A stretch of DNA of 64,000 nt from Aquisphaera giovannonii (GCF_008087625.1 NZ_CP042997.1:7936001-8000000); one strand, 5' to 3'. Counted from the first letter of the stretch, positions 9,145-18,821 are shown. Translations and numbers: made by a program. The notes: a model not told the origin generated them from the sequence alone.

Positions 9145-10413
9145 ATGAAGTACGCGTCGCACCTCGCCTGCTCGGTTTGCAAGCGGGAGTTCCCGGCCGA
9201 CCGACCCATGAACCTGTGCCCGCACGACGGCCGGCCCGTGCAGGTCAGCCTGGACCTGGGGCGTCTGCGGAAGGATTACGGCCGCGACGGCTGGTGGACC
9301 CCGTCTCGACGCGACCTGTGGCGATTCGGGGGGCTGCTCCCCCTGGACGTGAACGACCCGGACGACGCGCGGCATGTGGTCACCCGGGGCGAAGGGCACA
9401 CGCCCTGCCTCCCGCTGCCGCACCCGATCGCCGACCGGGTGGGCTGCCGGTTCGAGGTGAAGGACGAGGGCAAGCCCTATCCCGGCTTCGGGGCCAATCC
9501 CACGCTGTCGTTCAAGGACCGGGGCATGGCGATGACCGTCTCCATGGCCCGCGCCCTGGGCCTCGACCGGCTGGCGGTCCCGACCCAGGGGAACGCGGGC
9601 GACTCGCTGGCCGAGTACGCGGTGGCGGCGGGCATCCAGGCGGCGGTCGTGATGTCGCCGGACACCGACCTGCCGGTCCTCGCCCGGGTCGCCGCGCTGG
9701 CGGCCCTGCACCCCGATCGTGTGCGGCTGGAGCTCGTCCCCGGCACGATCATCGACTGCGGCAAGCGGGTGCGCGAGCACTACGTGCCCGCCGGGTACTT
9801 CAACGTCGCCACGTTCCAGGAGCCGGGCTGGCGGACCGAGGGCAAGAAGACGCTCGGCCTGGAGATGGCCGAGCCGGCCGGCGATCGGCTGGCCGACCGG
9901 ACCTGGAGGGTGCCCGACGTGATCGTCTACCCCACCGGCGGCGGGACCGGCGTGGTCGGCATGGCCAAGGCGTTCGACGAGCTGGAGGCCCTGGGGCTGA
10001 TCGACGACCGACGGCCGCGGATGGTCTGCGTCCAGAGCGAGGCCACCGCGCCCGTGGCGAGGGCGTTCGCGGCCGGCGAACCGGACATCTCGCCGATGCC
10101 CCCCGGGCGGACCCTCGCCACGGGGCTCAACGTCGCGCAGAACGTCGGCCACGTGAACGTGCTGCGGATCATCCGCGAGACCGGCGGCCTGGCGATCGCG
10201 GTGACGGACGACGCGATCCGGACGGTGATCCGCGACGAGTGGCGGGCGCGCCGGTTCGCCTGGTCCCCCGAGGGGGCCGCGACCCTGGCCGTCGCCGAGG
10301 AGCTCGCCGACCGGGCGATGATCCGGCCGGGGGACAGGGTCGTGTTCGTGAATACGGCATCCGCGGAGAAATACCTGCCGACCACCAGGGACCTGCTGGG
10401 CGGCGGCCTGTGA
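9145..10413 (+). CDS. thrC: Threonine synthase
   Basis: A 422-residue PLP-dependent enzyme that converts O-phosphohomoserine to threonine. The N-terminus carries a small zinc-ribbon-like element (CSVC at residues 9-12, then C25), common in archaeal-type threonine synthases. The PLP lysine lies in TLSFKDRGM (Lys124), followed by the phosphate-binding TQGNAGDSLAEY and the glycine loop PTGGGTGVVG. ATG 9145 is preceded by AGGGGGAA. The gene stands alone. Other fold type II enzymes such as cysteate synthase share these motifs, so threonine synthase is the most likely but not the only reading. Confidence 0.85.
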   Translation: MKYASHLACSVCKREFPADRPMNLCPHDGRPVQVSLDLGRLRKDYGRDGWWTPSRRDLWRFGGLLPLDVNDPDDARHVVTRGEGHTPCLPLPHPIADRVGCRFEVKDEGKPYPGFGANPTLSFKDRGMAMTVSMARALGLDRLAVPTQGNAGDSLAEYAVAAGIQAAVVMSPDTDLPVLARVAALAALHPDRVRLELVPGTIIDCGKRVREHYVPAGYFNVATFQEPGWRTEGKKTLGLEMAEPAGDRLADRTWRVPDVIVYPTGGGTGVVGMAKAFDELEALGLIDDRRPRMVCVQSEATAPVARAFAAGEPDISPMPPGRTLATGLNVAQNVGHVNVLRIIRETGGLAIAVTDDAIRTVIRDEWRARRFAWSPEGAATLAVAEELADRAMIRPGDRVVFVNTASAEKYLPTTRDLLGGGL

Positions 10414-10717
10414 TCGACCGCGGGAGCGCGAGGTCTTGAAGACGTACGGGTGGGCCATCTCGGAGGGACCGCGCGGGAAGGGCCCGGGATGACGCGGCCC
10501 ACCACCGGGTGGGCTCGCCGTTGCCCCGGGCGCTCATCCCGGTGCCCGGGGACGGCGCAGCGGCCGGTCGAGACGGAATCGTCGCGCCAGTGACCTATGC
10601 CGCCGCCCGGTCCTGGAGTATATTTGCAGAAGTCGGGGATATACCGACCGGCGCCAGCTTCCGGGCGGAAGTTTCATCGCCGCATTTCCGACGCTCATCC
10701 GGAACCCGGAGGTCTGA
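10414..10717. other. Intergenic region before the coiled-coil protein gene
   Basis: A 304-bp gap. The first part contains the small hairpin at 10497-10514. The last part has an AT-rich patch at about 10616-10652 with GTATATTTG and GATATACC, probably the promoter region of the gene at 10718. I cannot assign hexamers with the right spacing. Confidence 0.4.
10497..10514 (+). terminator. Possible terminator of threonine synthase
   Basis: A 7-bp perfect stem (10497-10503 with 10508-10514) with a 4-base loop, about 85 bp after the stop codon. There is no T tract, so it is only a candidate. Confidence 0.3.
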
Positions 10718-11227
10718 GTGTCTTCACGCGACAACCCCCCGTCGGCGCCGTGGACGTATCGCATGGAAGTCTCGCCGACCGGCCAGGGGCCGGGTGCCGC
10801 GTCCTCACCGAATCCGAACGATCCGGCCCTGGTCCTGCATCTCCTGGCGAACCTCCAGAATCAGACGCTGGACACGCTCCGCCAGATGATGGAGATCCAG
10901 CGTCAGCAGCTCGAGCTCTCGCGCGAGATCGTCCAGGTCAATCGAGAGCAGCGGGCCCGGCAGGGCGCGGAGCTGGAGCGCTGGCAGAACGGGCATGAGT
11001 ATGTCCTGGACGCCTGCAAGGACACGCTCGGCCGGCTCGAGCAGGTCCATGCCTCGCTCATGCGAGAGATGGCGGAATACGTCGAGGACAACCACGAGAA
11101 CCTGCTCGAGGGGGATTTCTCGCTGGGAGACTTCGTGGACCGCTTCGGCCCCCGCCTCGCGCACCTGAACACGATGCTCGCCGTCCTCCGGCCACTGGCT
11201 GCCGCCAACAGGAAGGCCGAAGGCTGA
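10718..11227 (+). CDS. Small coiled-coil protein of unknown function
   Basis: A 169-residue hydrophilic protein with no signal peptide or membrane segment. The GTG at 10718 is well placed behind CCGGAGG. After about 35 Pro/Ser-rich residues comes a long amphipathic helix (about residues 38-95) rich in Gln, Glu, Leu and Arg. It reads as a coiled coil, with segments such as LANLQNQTLDTLRQMMEIQ. A second helical part ends in an acidic patch (EDNHENLLEGDFSLGDF). I do not recognise the family. The composition suggests a cytoplasmic oligomeric or scaffold protein. Confidence 0.6.
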   Translation: MSSRDNPPSAPWTYRMEVSPTGQGPGAASSPNPNDPALVLHLLANLQNQTLDTLRQMMEIQRQQLELSREIVQVNREQRARQGAELERWQNGHEYVLDACKDTLGRLEQVHASLMREMAEYVEDNHENLLEGDFSLGDFVDRFGPRLAHLNTMLAVLRPLAAANRKAEG

Positions 11228-11294
11228 GCGAGGCGCGATCGAATCGTCGCCGCACCGGGGCAGTGAAAGTCGGCAGAGTTCGAACGGGACCAAA

Positions 11295-11318
11295 GCGGCC
11301 GCGCCTTGCCGCGGCCGC
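11295..11318. terminator. Hairpin between convergent genes
   Basis: A perfect 9-bp stem of alternating G and C blocks (11295-11303 with 11310-11318) with loop CCTTGC. It lies between the coiled-coil gene and the convergent RRM gene, a likely bidirectional terminator. Confidence 0.55.
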
Positions 11319-11410
11319 GTATGTCCATGCCCATCGGCTTTGAATCGCAGCATGCGCGGGCTCATGGGGCCCGCGCAGCGTCGGCGAGGGAAATTGGCGA
11401 CGGCCCAGGG

Positions 11411-11743
11411 TCAATAGCGGCCGCCGCGGTCGTATCCGCCTCCGCCGCCACCTCCGCGATAGCCGCCGCCTCCGCCGCCACCACTGCGGGGCTCGCGGGG
11501 ACGGGCTTCGTTCACGGTGAGGCGACGCCCGTCCACCTCGTGCTCATGCAGGGCATCGATGGCCGCCTTCGCCTCGGCCTCGGTGCCCATCTCGACGAAG
11601 CCGAAACCCTTGCTTCGTCCCGTCTCCCGGTCGGAGATGACCTCGGCGCTCTCGACGCTGCCGTACTGGGAGAACAGTTGCTCCAGGTCGGAGCTGTTCG
11701 TGCGGTACGTGAGGTTACCGACGTACAGTTTCTTGCCCACCAT
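11411..11743 (-). CDS. RRM-type glycine-rich RNA-binding protein
   Basis: A 110-residue protein with one RNA recognition motif. RNP2 is LYVGNL at residues 6-11 and RNP1 is KGFGFVEM in the middle, and a glycine/arginine/tyrosine tail (about the last 25 residues) follows. Such proteins occur in cyanobacteria and planctomycetes and act as RNA chaperones, often cold-inducible. The ATG at 11743 follows GAGGAG at ideal spacing, so the longer in-frame extension to 11869 is rejected. The region upstream on the minus strand (about 11880-11950) is AT-rich with TATACT at 11898-11893, consistent with a promoter and a long 5' leader. Confidence 0.9.
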   Translation of the reverse strand: MVGKKLYVGNLTYRTNSSDLEQLFSQYGSVESAEVISDRETGRSKGFGFVEMGTEAEAKAAIDALHEHEVDGRRLTVNEARPREPRSGGGGGGGYRGGGGGGGYDRGGRY

Positions 11744-12007
11744 CAAACTCCTCAAACAGGGCGCAACCCACCAGCACTCTTCGGTTCGATCAGACGGCGG
11801 GATCCGTCTGGCGGGTCGGACGTCGATATGAGGCAGGCCAGAGACGTAAATGCGCCCAGACACATGCACTCATTCGACCCTCAACCGAGCTAAGTATAGA
11901 GATCCGTCAAACCAAAAGATAGGGAAAAATCTCACAAAAATGACATTCCACAAGCCCTTTCGCACCAGGACCTAAGGAGGCGTCCGTCGCACCGGACTCG
12001 GCGACAC

Positions 12008-12538
12008 TCAGGGCCGGATCGGCGCGGGCCGGCGGCGGATCCCGTGGACCTCCACCGACCCGCCGAGGAGTTCGGTCCGCCCCTCGAGCCGCATCCCCAG
12101 CCGCCGGGCGACGCGGATCGACGGGCCGTTGGACGAGGAGATCATGCTGATGACGTGCGACTGCGCGAGCGGCCCGAAGGCGACCCCGAGCGCGGCGACG
12201 GCCGCCTCGGTGGCGAAACCTCGGCCCCAGGATTCGCGGCGGAGCGTCCAGGCGAGCTCGATGCCCGGCCAGCCCTCGGGCCGCCAGAGCCCGACGCGCC
12301 CCACGAGCACCCCGCAAGAACGCTCCTCGACGGCCCAGAGGCCGAAGCCCCGGAGCGACCAGTGCCCGAGCACCGCGGCCATGCTCCGCCACGCCTCGGA
12401 CCGCGTCATCGGCACGCCGTCGCCGATGTGCCTCATGACCTCCGGGTCGGCGCACATCGCCGCGTAGGCGTCCAGGTCGGACTCGCGGAACATCCGCAGC
12501 ACCAGCCGCTCGGTCTCCAGCCGCCCCGGCGCGGTCAC
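12008..12538 (-). CDS. GNAT-family acetyltransferase (RimJ/RimL-like)
   Basis: A 176-residue acetyltransferase opening with the classic RLETERLVLR strand. The acetyl-CoA loop region follows (RRESWGRGFATEA, a variant of the RxxGxG/A motif), and then the NGPSIRVARRLGM helix typical of RimJ/RimL-like enzymes. The GTG at 12538 overlaps the argJ stop in a GTGA arrangement, so the gene is translationally coupled to argJ. That makes an amino-group acetyltransferase plausible; whether it is tied to arginine synthesis or simply shares the transcript cannot be told. Confidence 0.82.
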   Translation of the reverse strand: MTAPGRLETERLVLRMFRESDLDAYAAMCADPEVMRHIGDGVPMTRSEAWRSMAAVLGHWSLRGFGLWAVEERSCGVLVGRVGLWRPEGWPGIELAWTLRRESWGRGFATEAAVAALGVAFGPLAQSHVISMISSSNGPSIRVARRLGMRLEGRTELLGGSVEVHGIRRRPAPIRP

Positions 12539-13737
12539 GTCGTGTAATCCGCGTTCAGATGCACATATTCCGCGGTCAAGTCGCACGTCCAGAAGCGGAT
12601 GCGGCCCTCGCCCCGCCGCAGGGCCAGGCGGAGCGTGACGTCGCGCTCGGCCTTCAGGCCCGCGGAGAGCGCCGCCGCGTCGAACGCCGTCGGGGCGCCG
12701 GCCTCGTAGACGCAGACGCCGTTGATCCAGAGCGAGAGCTCCCCCTCGTCGAAGTCCACGCCGGCGTAGCCGGCCGCGGAGACGATCCGGCCCCAGTTCG
12801 GGTCGGCGCCGTGGATCGCCGTCTTCACCAGGGCGGACTCCGCGACCTCGCGGGCGATCGCCCGAGCCTCCTCGCGGTCGCGGCACCCCTCGATGTCGAT
12901 CGTGATGAAGTGGGTCGCCCCCTCGCCGTCGGCCGCCATCATCCTGGCGAGGCTCTCGCAGGCCGAGCGGACCATGCCGGCGAAGGCCGTCAGCTCCTCG
13001 CCCCGGAGCGTCGGGGCCGTGGACGCCGTGCTCGACAGGATCAGGACCGTGTCATTGGTGCTCGCGTGGCCCTCGACCGACAGGCAGTTGAACGAATCCT
13101 CGACCGCGTCGAGGAGGATCGGCTGGAGGTCGCTCGGCCAGACCGGGGCGTCGGTCAGGATGAACGCCAGCATCGTGGCCATCCTCGGCCCGATCATCGC
13201 CGCGCCCTTGGCCATGGCCAGCAGGCTGAACGCGACGCCCCCCTCGCTGTAGGAGAGCGAGACGACCTTGGGGTGCGTGTCGGTCGTCAGGATGGCCCGC
13301 GACGCCTCGTCGAAGCTCGAGGCGTCGGCGGAGGCCCTCGGGATGAGCCGATCCAGCCCGGCCTCGACCTTGTCCATCGGCAGCTGATGGCCGATCACGC
13401 CCGTGGAGGCCACCAGCACCTGCCGGGGCTCGCAGCCGATCAGCTCCGCGGCCCTCGCCGCCGTGCGCTCGGCGTTGGCCGCCCCCTGGGCCCCCGTGGC
13501 GGCGTTGGCGTTCCCCGCGTTCACCACGATCGCCCGGATGTCGTCCGCCGGCAGGAGGCCCCGGCACCATTTCACGGGCGCCGCGCAGACCCGGTTGGTG
13601 GTGAACGTCCCCGCCGCGGCGCACGGCCCGTCGGCCACGAAGACCGCCAGGTCCGGTCCGCCCGACGGCTTGATCCCGGCCTTGCCGGCCGCTGTCCGGA
13701 ACCCGTGGGGGATGGCGATAGCGTCAGAGTCTGCCAT
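12535..13737 (-). CDS. argJ: Glutamate N-acetyltransferase / amino-acid acetyltransferase
   Basis: A 400-residue enzyme that moves the acetyl group from N-acetylornithine to glutamate in the cyclic arginine pathway; some members also use acetyl-CoA. The self-cleavage site is visible as MATML, with the Ala187-Thr188 bond in a KGAAMIGPRMATML context. Thr188 becomes the N-terminal nucleophile of the beta chain. The oxyanion-site motif is STGVIG near residue 111. ATG 13737 gives the standard length; codons upstream to 13857 run into the divergent promoter. No other arg genes are nearby. Confidence 0.95.
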   Translation of the reverse strand: MADSDAIAIPHGFRTAAGKAGIKPSGGPDLAVFVADGPCAAAGTFTTNRVCAAPVKWCRGLLPADDIRAIVVNAGNANAATGAQGAANAERTAARAAELIGCEPRQVLVASTGVIGHQLPMDKVEAGLDRLIPRASADASSFDEASRAILTTDTHPKVVSLSYSEGGVAFSLLAMAKGAAMIGPRMATMLAFILTDAPVWPSDLQPILLDAVEDSFNCLSVEGHASTNDTVLILSSTASTAPTLRGEELTAFAGMVRSACESLARMMAADGEGATHFITIDIEGCRDREEARAIAREVAESALVKTAIHGADPNWGRIVSAAGYAGVDFDEGELSLWINGVCVYEAGAPTAFDAAALSAGLKAERDVTLRLALRRGEGRIRFWTCDLTAEYVHLNADYTT

Positions 13738-13877
13738 GGCTCTCACTCCGAGGGGCGCGTCCGCTGCCGAGGCCCCAAGCATATCCGGGCCCCGCCCGGA
13801 TAGACAGGCCGGAGCGCGGACCCCGGGGATGCCAGGCGGCGGCGATCGAGATACCATCCCAGCCCGAGGACCACGCG

Positions 13878-14960
13878 ATGAACGAGCCCATGACCGTCCA
13901 GCCAGAGCTCACACGCACGGAGCAATTCGGACGGGCGATGACCGAGATGCTCAACCAGGCAGGCCTGGCGATGATGACGTCGATCGGCCACCGCGTCGGC
14001 CTCTTCGACGCGATGTCGGGCCTGCCTCCGGCCTCGTGCCGGGGCGTCGCCGAGGCGGCCGGACTCGACGAGCGGTACGTCCGGGAATGGCTCGGCGCCA
14101 TGGTCGCCGGCGGCGTGGTCGACCTCGACCGGGACGCCGGCCTGTACCGCCTCCCCGACGAGCATGCCGCCTGGCTGACGCGCCAGGGCAGCCTCCCCAA
14201 CGCGGCGGGCTCGGCGCAGTGGGTCGCCGTCCTGGCCGGGGCGGAATCCCGCGTCGTGGAGGCCTTCCGCCACGGGCGCGGCGTCCCGTATTCGGCCTAC
14301 GATCGGTTCCACGAGGTCATGGCGGAGCAGAGCCATCAGACCGTCGTCTCGGCCCTGCTCGAGCAGATCCTGCCGATGGCCCCGGGCCTGATGGAACGGC
14401 TGGAGGGGGGGCTGAGCGTCGTGGACGTAGGCTGCGGTGCGGGCCGTGCCCTGCTCCGGATGGCCGGCGCCTTCCCGGCCAGCCGGTTCCTCGGCATCGA
14501 TGCCTCCCCCGAGGCGATCGCCCTCGCGCAGGATGAGGCCGGACGGCGCGGGACGAGCAATGCCCGTTTCCAGGTCATGGACGCGGCGGCCCTCGGCCCC
14601 GGTGAAGCATTTGACCTGGTGACCGCGTTCGACGCCATCCACGACCAGGCCCGGCCGGAGGCCGTCCTACGGGCGATCCACGACTCGCTGCGCCCCGGCG
14701 GCATCTTCCTGATGCAGGACATCAGCGGCTCGGGCTGCCACCACGCGGATCGGTCGCACGCCTTCGGCACCTTCCTCTACGCCATCTCGTGCATGCACTG
14801 CATGTCCGTGTCCCTGGCCAACGGGGGCCCCGGGCTCGGCGCGATGTGGGGCAAGCCTATGGCCCAGGTGATGCTCCGGGAGGCGGGGTTCGGGAAGGTC
14901 GAGACGCGGGAGTCGCCCCACGACCCGCTGAACTTCTACTACATCGCGACGAAGGGGTGA
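13878..14960 (+). CDS. SAM-dependent methyltransferase with N-terminal winged helix
   Basis: A 360-residue methyltransferase. The N-terminal 100 residues form a winged-helix-like module (GLFDAMSGLPPAS, then VAEAAGLDERYVREWLGAM), as in the Rv2258c-like and O-methyltransferase dimerisation domains. The SAM motif VVDVGCGAGRALL lies at about residues 182-194, with IDASPEAI for the ribose hydroxyls. A partly Cys/Met/His-rich stretch (CMHCMSVS) lies near residue 310. It is divergent from argJ, with 140 bp between the starts. The substrate is unknown; proteins of this architecture methylate small molecules. Confidence 0.85.
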   Translation: MNEPMTVQPELTRTEQFGRAMTEMLNQAGLAMMTSIGHRVGLFDAMSGLPPASCRGVAEAAGLDERYVREWLGAMVAGGVVDLDRDAGLYRLPDEHAAWLTRQGSLPNAAGSAQWVAVLAGAESRVVEAFRHGRGVPYSAYDRFHEVMAEQSHQTVVSALLEQILPMAPGLMERLEGGLSVVDVGCGAGRALLRMAGAFPASRFLGIDASPEAIALAQDEAGRRGTSNARFQVMDAAALGPGEAFDLVTAFDAIHDQARPEAVLRAIHDSLRPGGIFLMQDISGSGCHHADRSHAFGTFLYAISCMHCMSVSLANGGPGLGAMWGKPMAQVMLREAGFGKVETRESPHDPLNFYYIATKG

Positions 14961-15044
14961 GTCGGCCCGGGAGCCGGGAGCCTCGGCGCATGGCGGCCAG
15001 CCCGGGCCCCTGCCCCGATGCCGAGGTCGCCCGGCCCCGCGGGA

Positions 15045-15509
15045 TCAGCACCCGGCGGAGGCGATCGCCGATGCGGCCGGATCCTTCTCGATCCGATCGA
15101 GGATCTTCCGCGTGATGTCGGCGACGGTGATGCCCTTCAGGACCCGGGCCTTGGCGTCGCGGACCTCCTCGTAGGTCTCGCAGAGGACGCTCACGATGTG
15201 CTGGCCGCAGGGGCACTCCGGGTTGGGCTTGCTGTGATGCAGGCCGAAGGGCTCCTCGCGGGGCTCCAGGGCGTGGAGGATGTCCAGCAGCGTGATTCGC
15301 TCCGGCTCGACCCGCAAGGTCCAGCCGCCGCCGACCCCCGTCCGCGAGTCGACGATGCCGGCCTCCCTCAGGGTCCCGAGCAGGCGGCGGATCACGACGG
15401 GGTTCGTGTTCACGCTCTGCGCGAGGAACTCCGACGTCGACGGCTCGTCCCGCTTGAGGGCGAGCACGGTCAGGATGTGGATGCCCACGCTCATCTTCGA
15501 ACTGGTCAA
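15045..15509 (-). CDS. Rrf2-family transcriptional regulator
   Basis: A 154-residue regulator with the Rrf2 winged helix (HILTVLAL, then SEFLAQSVNTNPVVIRRLLGTLREAG) and the family wing GVGGGW. Cysteines stand at positions 99, 101 and 110 (CPC, then VLC), in the zone where IscR and NsrR hold an Fe-S cluster, but the spacing differs from IscR (C-x5-C-x5-C). Metal or redox sensing is possible but unproven. It is the last gene of the RND operon, 108 bp after the pump gene, and may autoregulate that operon in response to stress. Confidence 0.87.
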   Translation of the reverse strand: MTSSKMSVGIHILTVLALKRDEPSTSEFLAQSVNTNPVVIRRLLGTLREAGIVDSRTGVGGGWTLRVEPERITLLDILHALEPREEPFGLHHSKPNPECPCGQHIVSVLCETYEEVRDAKARVLKGITVADITRKILDRIEKDPAASAIASAGC

Positions 15510-15617
15510 GGCATCACCCCGGGTCGCATCAAAGGCCGCGTCACCATTCGTCTTCCCGATTCACATCAGCTTAAGCCGGCCCCGCCGCGTCCACAAGGCG
15601 ACGAGGCCGGCCCCCGA

Positions 15618-18600
15618 TCAGTTCGCCGCCACCGGGACGTGCCCATGGTCGCGGTCGTGGGCGGGGAAGGAGTGGGCCGGGGCCTGCTCCGACTTCGGCC
15701 GCGGCCGCTTGCGGGCCTTGCGGGCGTCGTTCCAGTCGATCAGCCGCTCGCCCAGGACGTAATAAATCGGGATCACGAACCGCCCCAGCACGGTGCTGAT
15801 GGCGATGCCGAACGCGATGACGATGCCCAGCGAGTTCCGGCTGTACGCCCCCGCCCCCGTGGCGCGGGCCATCGGCAGCACGCCCATGACGAACGCGAAG
15901 GAGGTCATGAGGATCGGCCGGAGCCGCTCGCGGGAGGCCGCCTTGGCGGACTCCAGGATGTTCATCCGCTTCTTCTCGCGCATCTCGACGGCGAACTCGA
16001 CGATGAGGATCGCGTTCTTCGTCTCCAGGCCGATCAGCATGACCAGGCCGATCTGGCCGAAGACGTCCAGCGGCATGTCGTAGAGCCAGAGCCCGACCAT
16101 GGCGCCGAACATCGCCAGCGGCACCGTCAGGATGATCACGGTCGGCCGGATCCAGCTCTCGTAGAGGGCGGCCATGAAGAGGAAGACGCAGACGACCGAG
16201 AGGGCGAAGATGTACGTCGCCTGGTTCCCCGTCTTCTGCTCCTGCAGGGTCGTTCCGGTCCACTCCGTGCCGAAGCCCTCCGGCAGGACCTGGGCGGCGA
16301 CCTCCTGCATGGCGGCCAGGGCCTGGCCCGAGCTGTACCCCGGCGCGGGCCCGCCGTTCATCTTGGCGGTCGCGTAGAGGTTGTAGTGGGGGACGTCGAT
16401 CGGCCCGAGGGCGTAGCGGACCTCGCCCAGCGAGCTGAGCGGCACGCGGTCCCCCTTGCGGTTGAGGACGTACAGGTTCTCGATGTCCTCCGGCCGGGTC
16501 CGCGTCCCTCCTTCGGCCTGGACCATGACCTTCCAGACCTTGCCGTACAAGTCGAAGTCGTTGACGTAGTAGCCGCCGAGGTTCGCCTGGAGCACCGCGA
16601 ACAGGTCCGTGATCGGCACGTCGAGGCGGCGGGCCTTCGTCCGGTCGAGGTCGAACTTGAGCTGGGGGACGCGGGCGGAATACGTCGAGAAGACGCCGGC
16701 CAGCTCGGGGCGCTTCCGCGCCTCGTCCTGGAACCGGTCCACGACCTGCTGGAGGGCGCCCACGCCCTGGCCCGAGCGGTCCTCGACCATCAGCTCGAAG
16801 CCGCCGGTCTGGCTCAGCCCGCGGATCGGCGGCGGCTGGAGGACCATGACCAGGGCGTCGCGGACCGACATCACCTTCCCCTGCACCTTCTGTGTGAGGG
16901 CCGTGGCCCGGAGCTCGGGCGACCTCCGGTGGTGCCAGTCCTCCAGGCGGACGAAGACCACGCCGCAGTTCGTCTGGTTGGTCGAGGTGATGACGTTCAG
17001 GCCCTCGATGGCGACGGTGTGCGCCACGCCCTCCTCGTCGCGGCAGAGCTTCTCCACGCGCTGGATGACCTCGGCCGTCTTCTCGCCGCTCGTCCCGTCC
17101 GGCGTCTGGATGACGCAGATCAGGTAGCCCTGGTCCTCGGTCGGGATGAACGACTTTGGCCGCGAGGCGATCATCCAGCCGGTGAATGCCAGCAGCAGCA
17201 GCGACGGCACCACGATCGTGTACCAGTGGTGCGCTGTCCATTCGAGGACGGAGTCGTACGAGTTCTCGATCCAGGAGAGGACGCGGTTGAACCATCGGAA
17301 GAGGAAGAACCGCGTCTCGCCCTCCTTCTCGCGGAGCCAGAGCCGGGCCATCGCCGGGCTGAACGAGAGCGAGTTGAAGGCGGAGAAGACGAACGAGAAG
17401 ACGATCGTCATCGCGAACTGGTTGTAGAGCCGCCCCGTCATGCCGGGCATGAAGGCGACCGGGACGAACACGGCCGCGAGCACCAGGGTGATCGTCACGA
17501 TGGGCGTGGTGATCTCCGCCATCGCCGCGCGGGTCGCCGTGTGCGGGTCGAGGCCGCGGTGGAGGAACTTCTCCACGTTCTCCACCACGATGATCGCGTC
17601 GTCCACCACCAGCCCGATGGCCAGGATCAGCCCGCAGAGCGTCAGCGAGTTGATCGAGAAGCCGGCGGCCGCCATGACGGCGAACGTGGCCACCAGCGAG
17701 ACCGGGATCGCCAGCATCGGGATGATCGTGGCCCGGTACCCCTGGAGGAACACGAACACGACGATGAGCACGAGGACGAACGACTCCACGAGGGTGTGCT
17801 GCACCTCGTTGATGTTCTCCTCGACGTAGTCGGTCGTGTTGTAGACGATCGTGTAGTCGAGCCCCTCCGGGAACTTCTTCTTCAGCAGGTCCATCTCCGC
17901 GCGGACCTGCTGGATGATGCTCAGAGCGTTGGCGTCGGCGTACTGGTAGATGAGGATGCCGCCGGCCGGCTTGCCGTCGATGTAGCTGGCCGACTCGTAG
18001 TTCTCCGACGACAGCTCGACGCGGGCGATGTCCTTGACGCGGACGATCGAGCCGTCGTCGCCGCGGCGGACGATGATCTCCTCGAACTCGGAGGCCTTCT
18101 CGAGCCGGCCCTTCAGGGTGATCGGCAGCTCGAAGTCCTGCCCGGTCGGCACCGGCCGGCCGCCGATCTTGCCCGCGGCCGCCTGGACGTTCTCCTGCTG
18201 GATGGCCGTGATCAGCTCGCTGGGGGCGATCTTCATGTTCGCCATGCGGTCCGGGTCCACCCAGATCCGCATCGCGTACTTGCGGCCGAGCACCGTGGCG
18301 TCGCTCACGCCCTCGATCCGGCGGAGGACGTCGGCGACGTGGATCTGGCCGTAGTTGTCCAGGAACGTGGCGTCGTACCGGCCGTCGGGCGAGATGAGAT
18401 TGACGACGCAGACCATGTCCGTGGAGGTCTTCTTGATCGAGACGCCGTACTGCTTGACCTCCGGCGGGAGCTGGGCCTGGGCCGTCTGCACGCGGTTCTG
18501 GATGTCCACCGCGGCCATGTCCTGCGAGTAGCCGACGTCGAACGTGGCCACGATGTTGGACACGCCGTTGCTCGTGCTGTCCGAGCTGAAGTAGATCATC

Positions 18601-18821
18601 CCCTTCGTGCCGTTGATCTGCTGCTCGATCGGCGTGGTCACCGTCCGGGCCACGCTGAGGGCGTCGGCCCCGGTGTAGGTCGTCGTGACCTGGACCTGGG
18701 GGGGTGCGATCTGCGGGTACTGGGCGATCGGCAGGCGGAATGCGCAGATGCCGCCGATGATCAGCATCAGGACCGCCGAGACCGTCGCGAAGATCGGGCG
18801 GCCGATGAAGAAATTGACCAT
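15618..18821 (-). CDS. RND efflux transporter, HAE1 (AcrB-like) family
   Basis: A 1067-residue proton-driven exporter of drugs or other amphiphiles and the inner-membrane pump of a tripartite system. The first helix starts at about residue 10 (IFATVSAVLMLIIGG). The N-terminal periplasmic porter loop follows, then helices 2-6 with GLVVDDAIIVVENVE carrying the two Asp residues of proton relay. The second half repeats the layout. The length is standard for HAE1 proteins. It lies 62 bp after the adaptor gene and is followed by the Rrf2 regulator. No outer-membrane factor gene is present. The C-terminus ends in a His/Asp-containing tail (HDRDHGHVPVAAN). Confidence 0.95.
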   Translation of the reverse strand: MVNFFIGRPIFATVSAVLMLIIGGICAFRLPIAQYPQIAPPQVQVTTTYTGADALSVARTVTTPIEQQINGTKGMIYFSSDSTSNGVSNIVATFDVGYSQDMAAVDIQNRVQTAQAQLPPEVKQYGVSIKKTSTDMVCVVNLISPDGRYDATFLDNYGQIHVADVLRRIEGVSDATVLGRKYAMRIWVDPDRMANMKIAPSELITAIQQENVQAAAGKIGGRPVPTGQDFELPITLKGRLEKASEFEEIIVRRGDDGSIVRVKDIARVELSSENYESASYIDGKPAGGILIYQYADANALSIIQQVRAEMDLLKKKFPEGLDYTIVYNTTDYVEENINEVQHTLVESFVLVLIVVFVFLQGYRATIIPMLAIPVSLVATFAVMAAAGFSINSLTLCGLILAIGLVVDDAIIVVENVEKFLHRGLDPHTATRAAMAEITTPIVTITLVLAAVFVPVAFMPGMTGRLYNQFAMTIVFSFVFSAFNSLSFSPAMARLWLREKEGETRFFLFRWFNRVLSWIENSYDSVLEWTAHHWYTIVVPSLLLLAFTGWMIASRPKSFIPTEDQGYLICVIQTPDGTSGEKTAEVIQRVEKLCRDEEGVAHTVAIEGLNVITSTNQTNCGVVFVRLEDWHHRRSPELRATALTQKVQGKVMSVRDALVMVLQPPPIRGLSQTGGFELMVEDRSGQGVGALQQVVDRFQDEARKRPELAGVFSTYSARVPQLKFDLDRTKARRLDVPITDLFAVLQANLGGYYVNDFDLYGKVWKVMVQAEGGTRTRPEDIENLYVLNRKGDRVPLSSLGEVRYALGPIDVPHYNLYATAKMNGGPAPGYSSGQALAAMQEVAAQVLPEGFGTEWTGTTLQEQKTGNQATYIFALSVVCVFLFMAALYESWIRPTVIILTVPLAMFGAMVGLWLYDMPLDVFGQIGLVMLIGLETKNAILIVEFAVEMREKKRMNILESAKAASRERLRPILMTSFAFVMGVLPMARATGAGAYSRNSLGIVIAFGIAISTVLGRFVIPIYYVLGERLIDWNDARKARKRPRPKSEQAPAHSFPAHDRDHGHVPVAAN

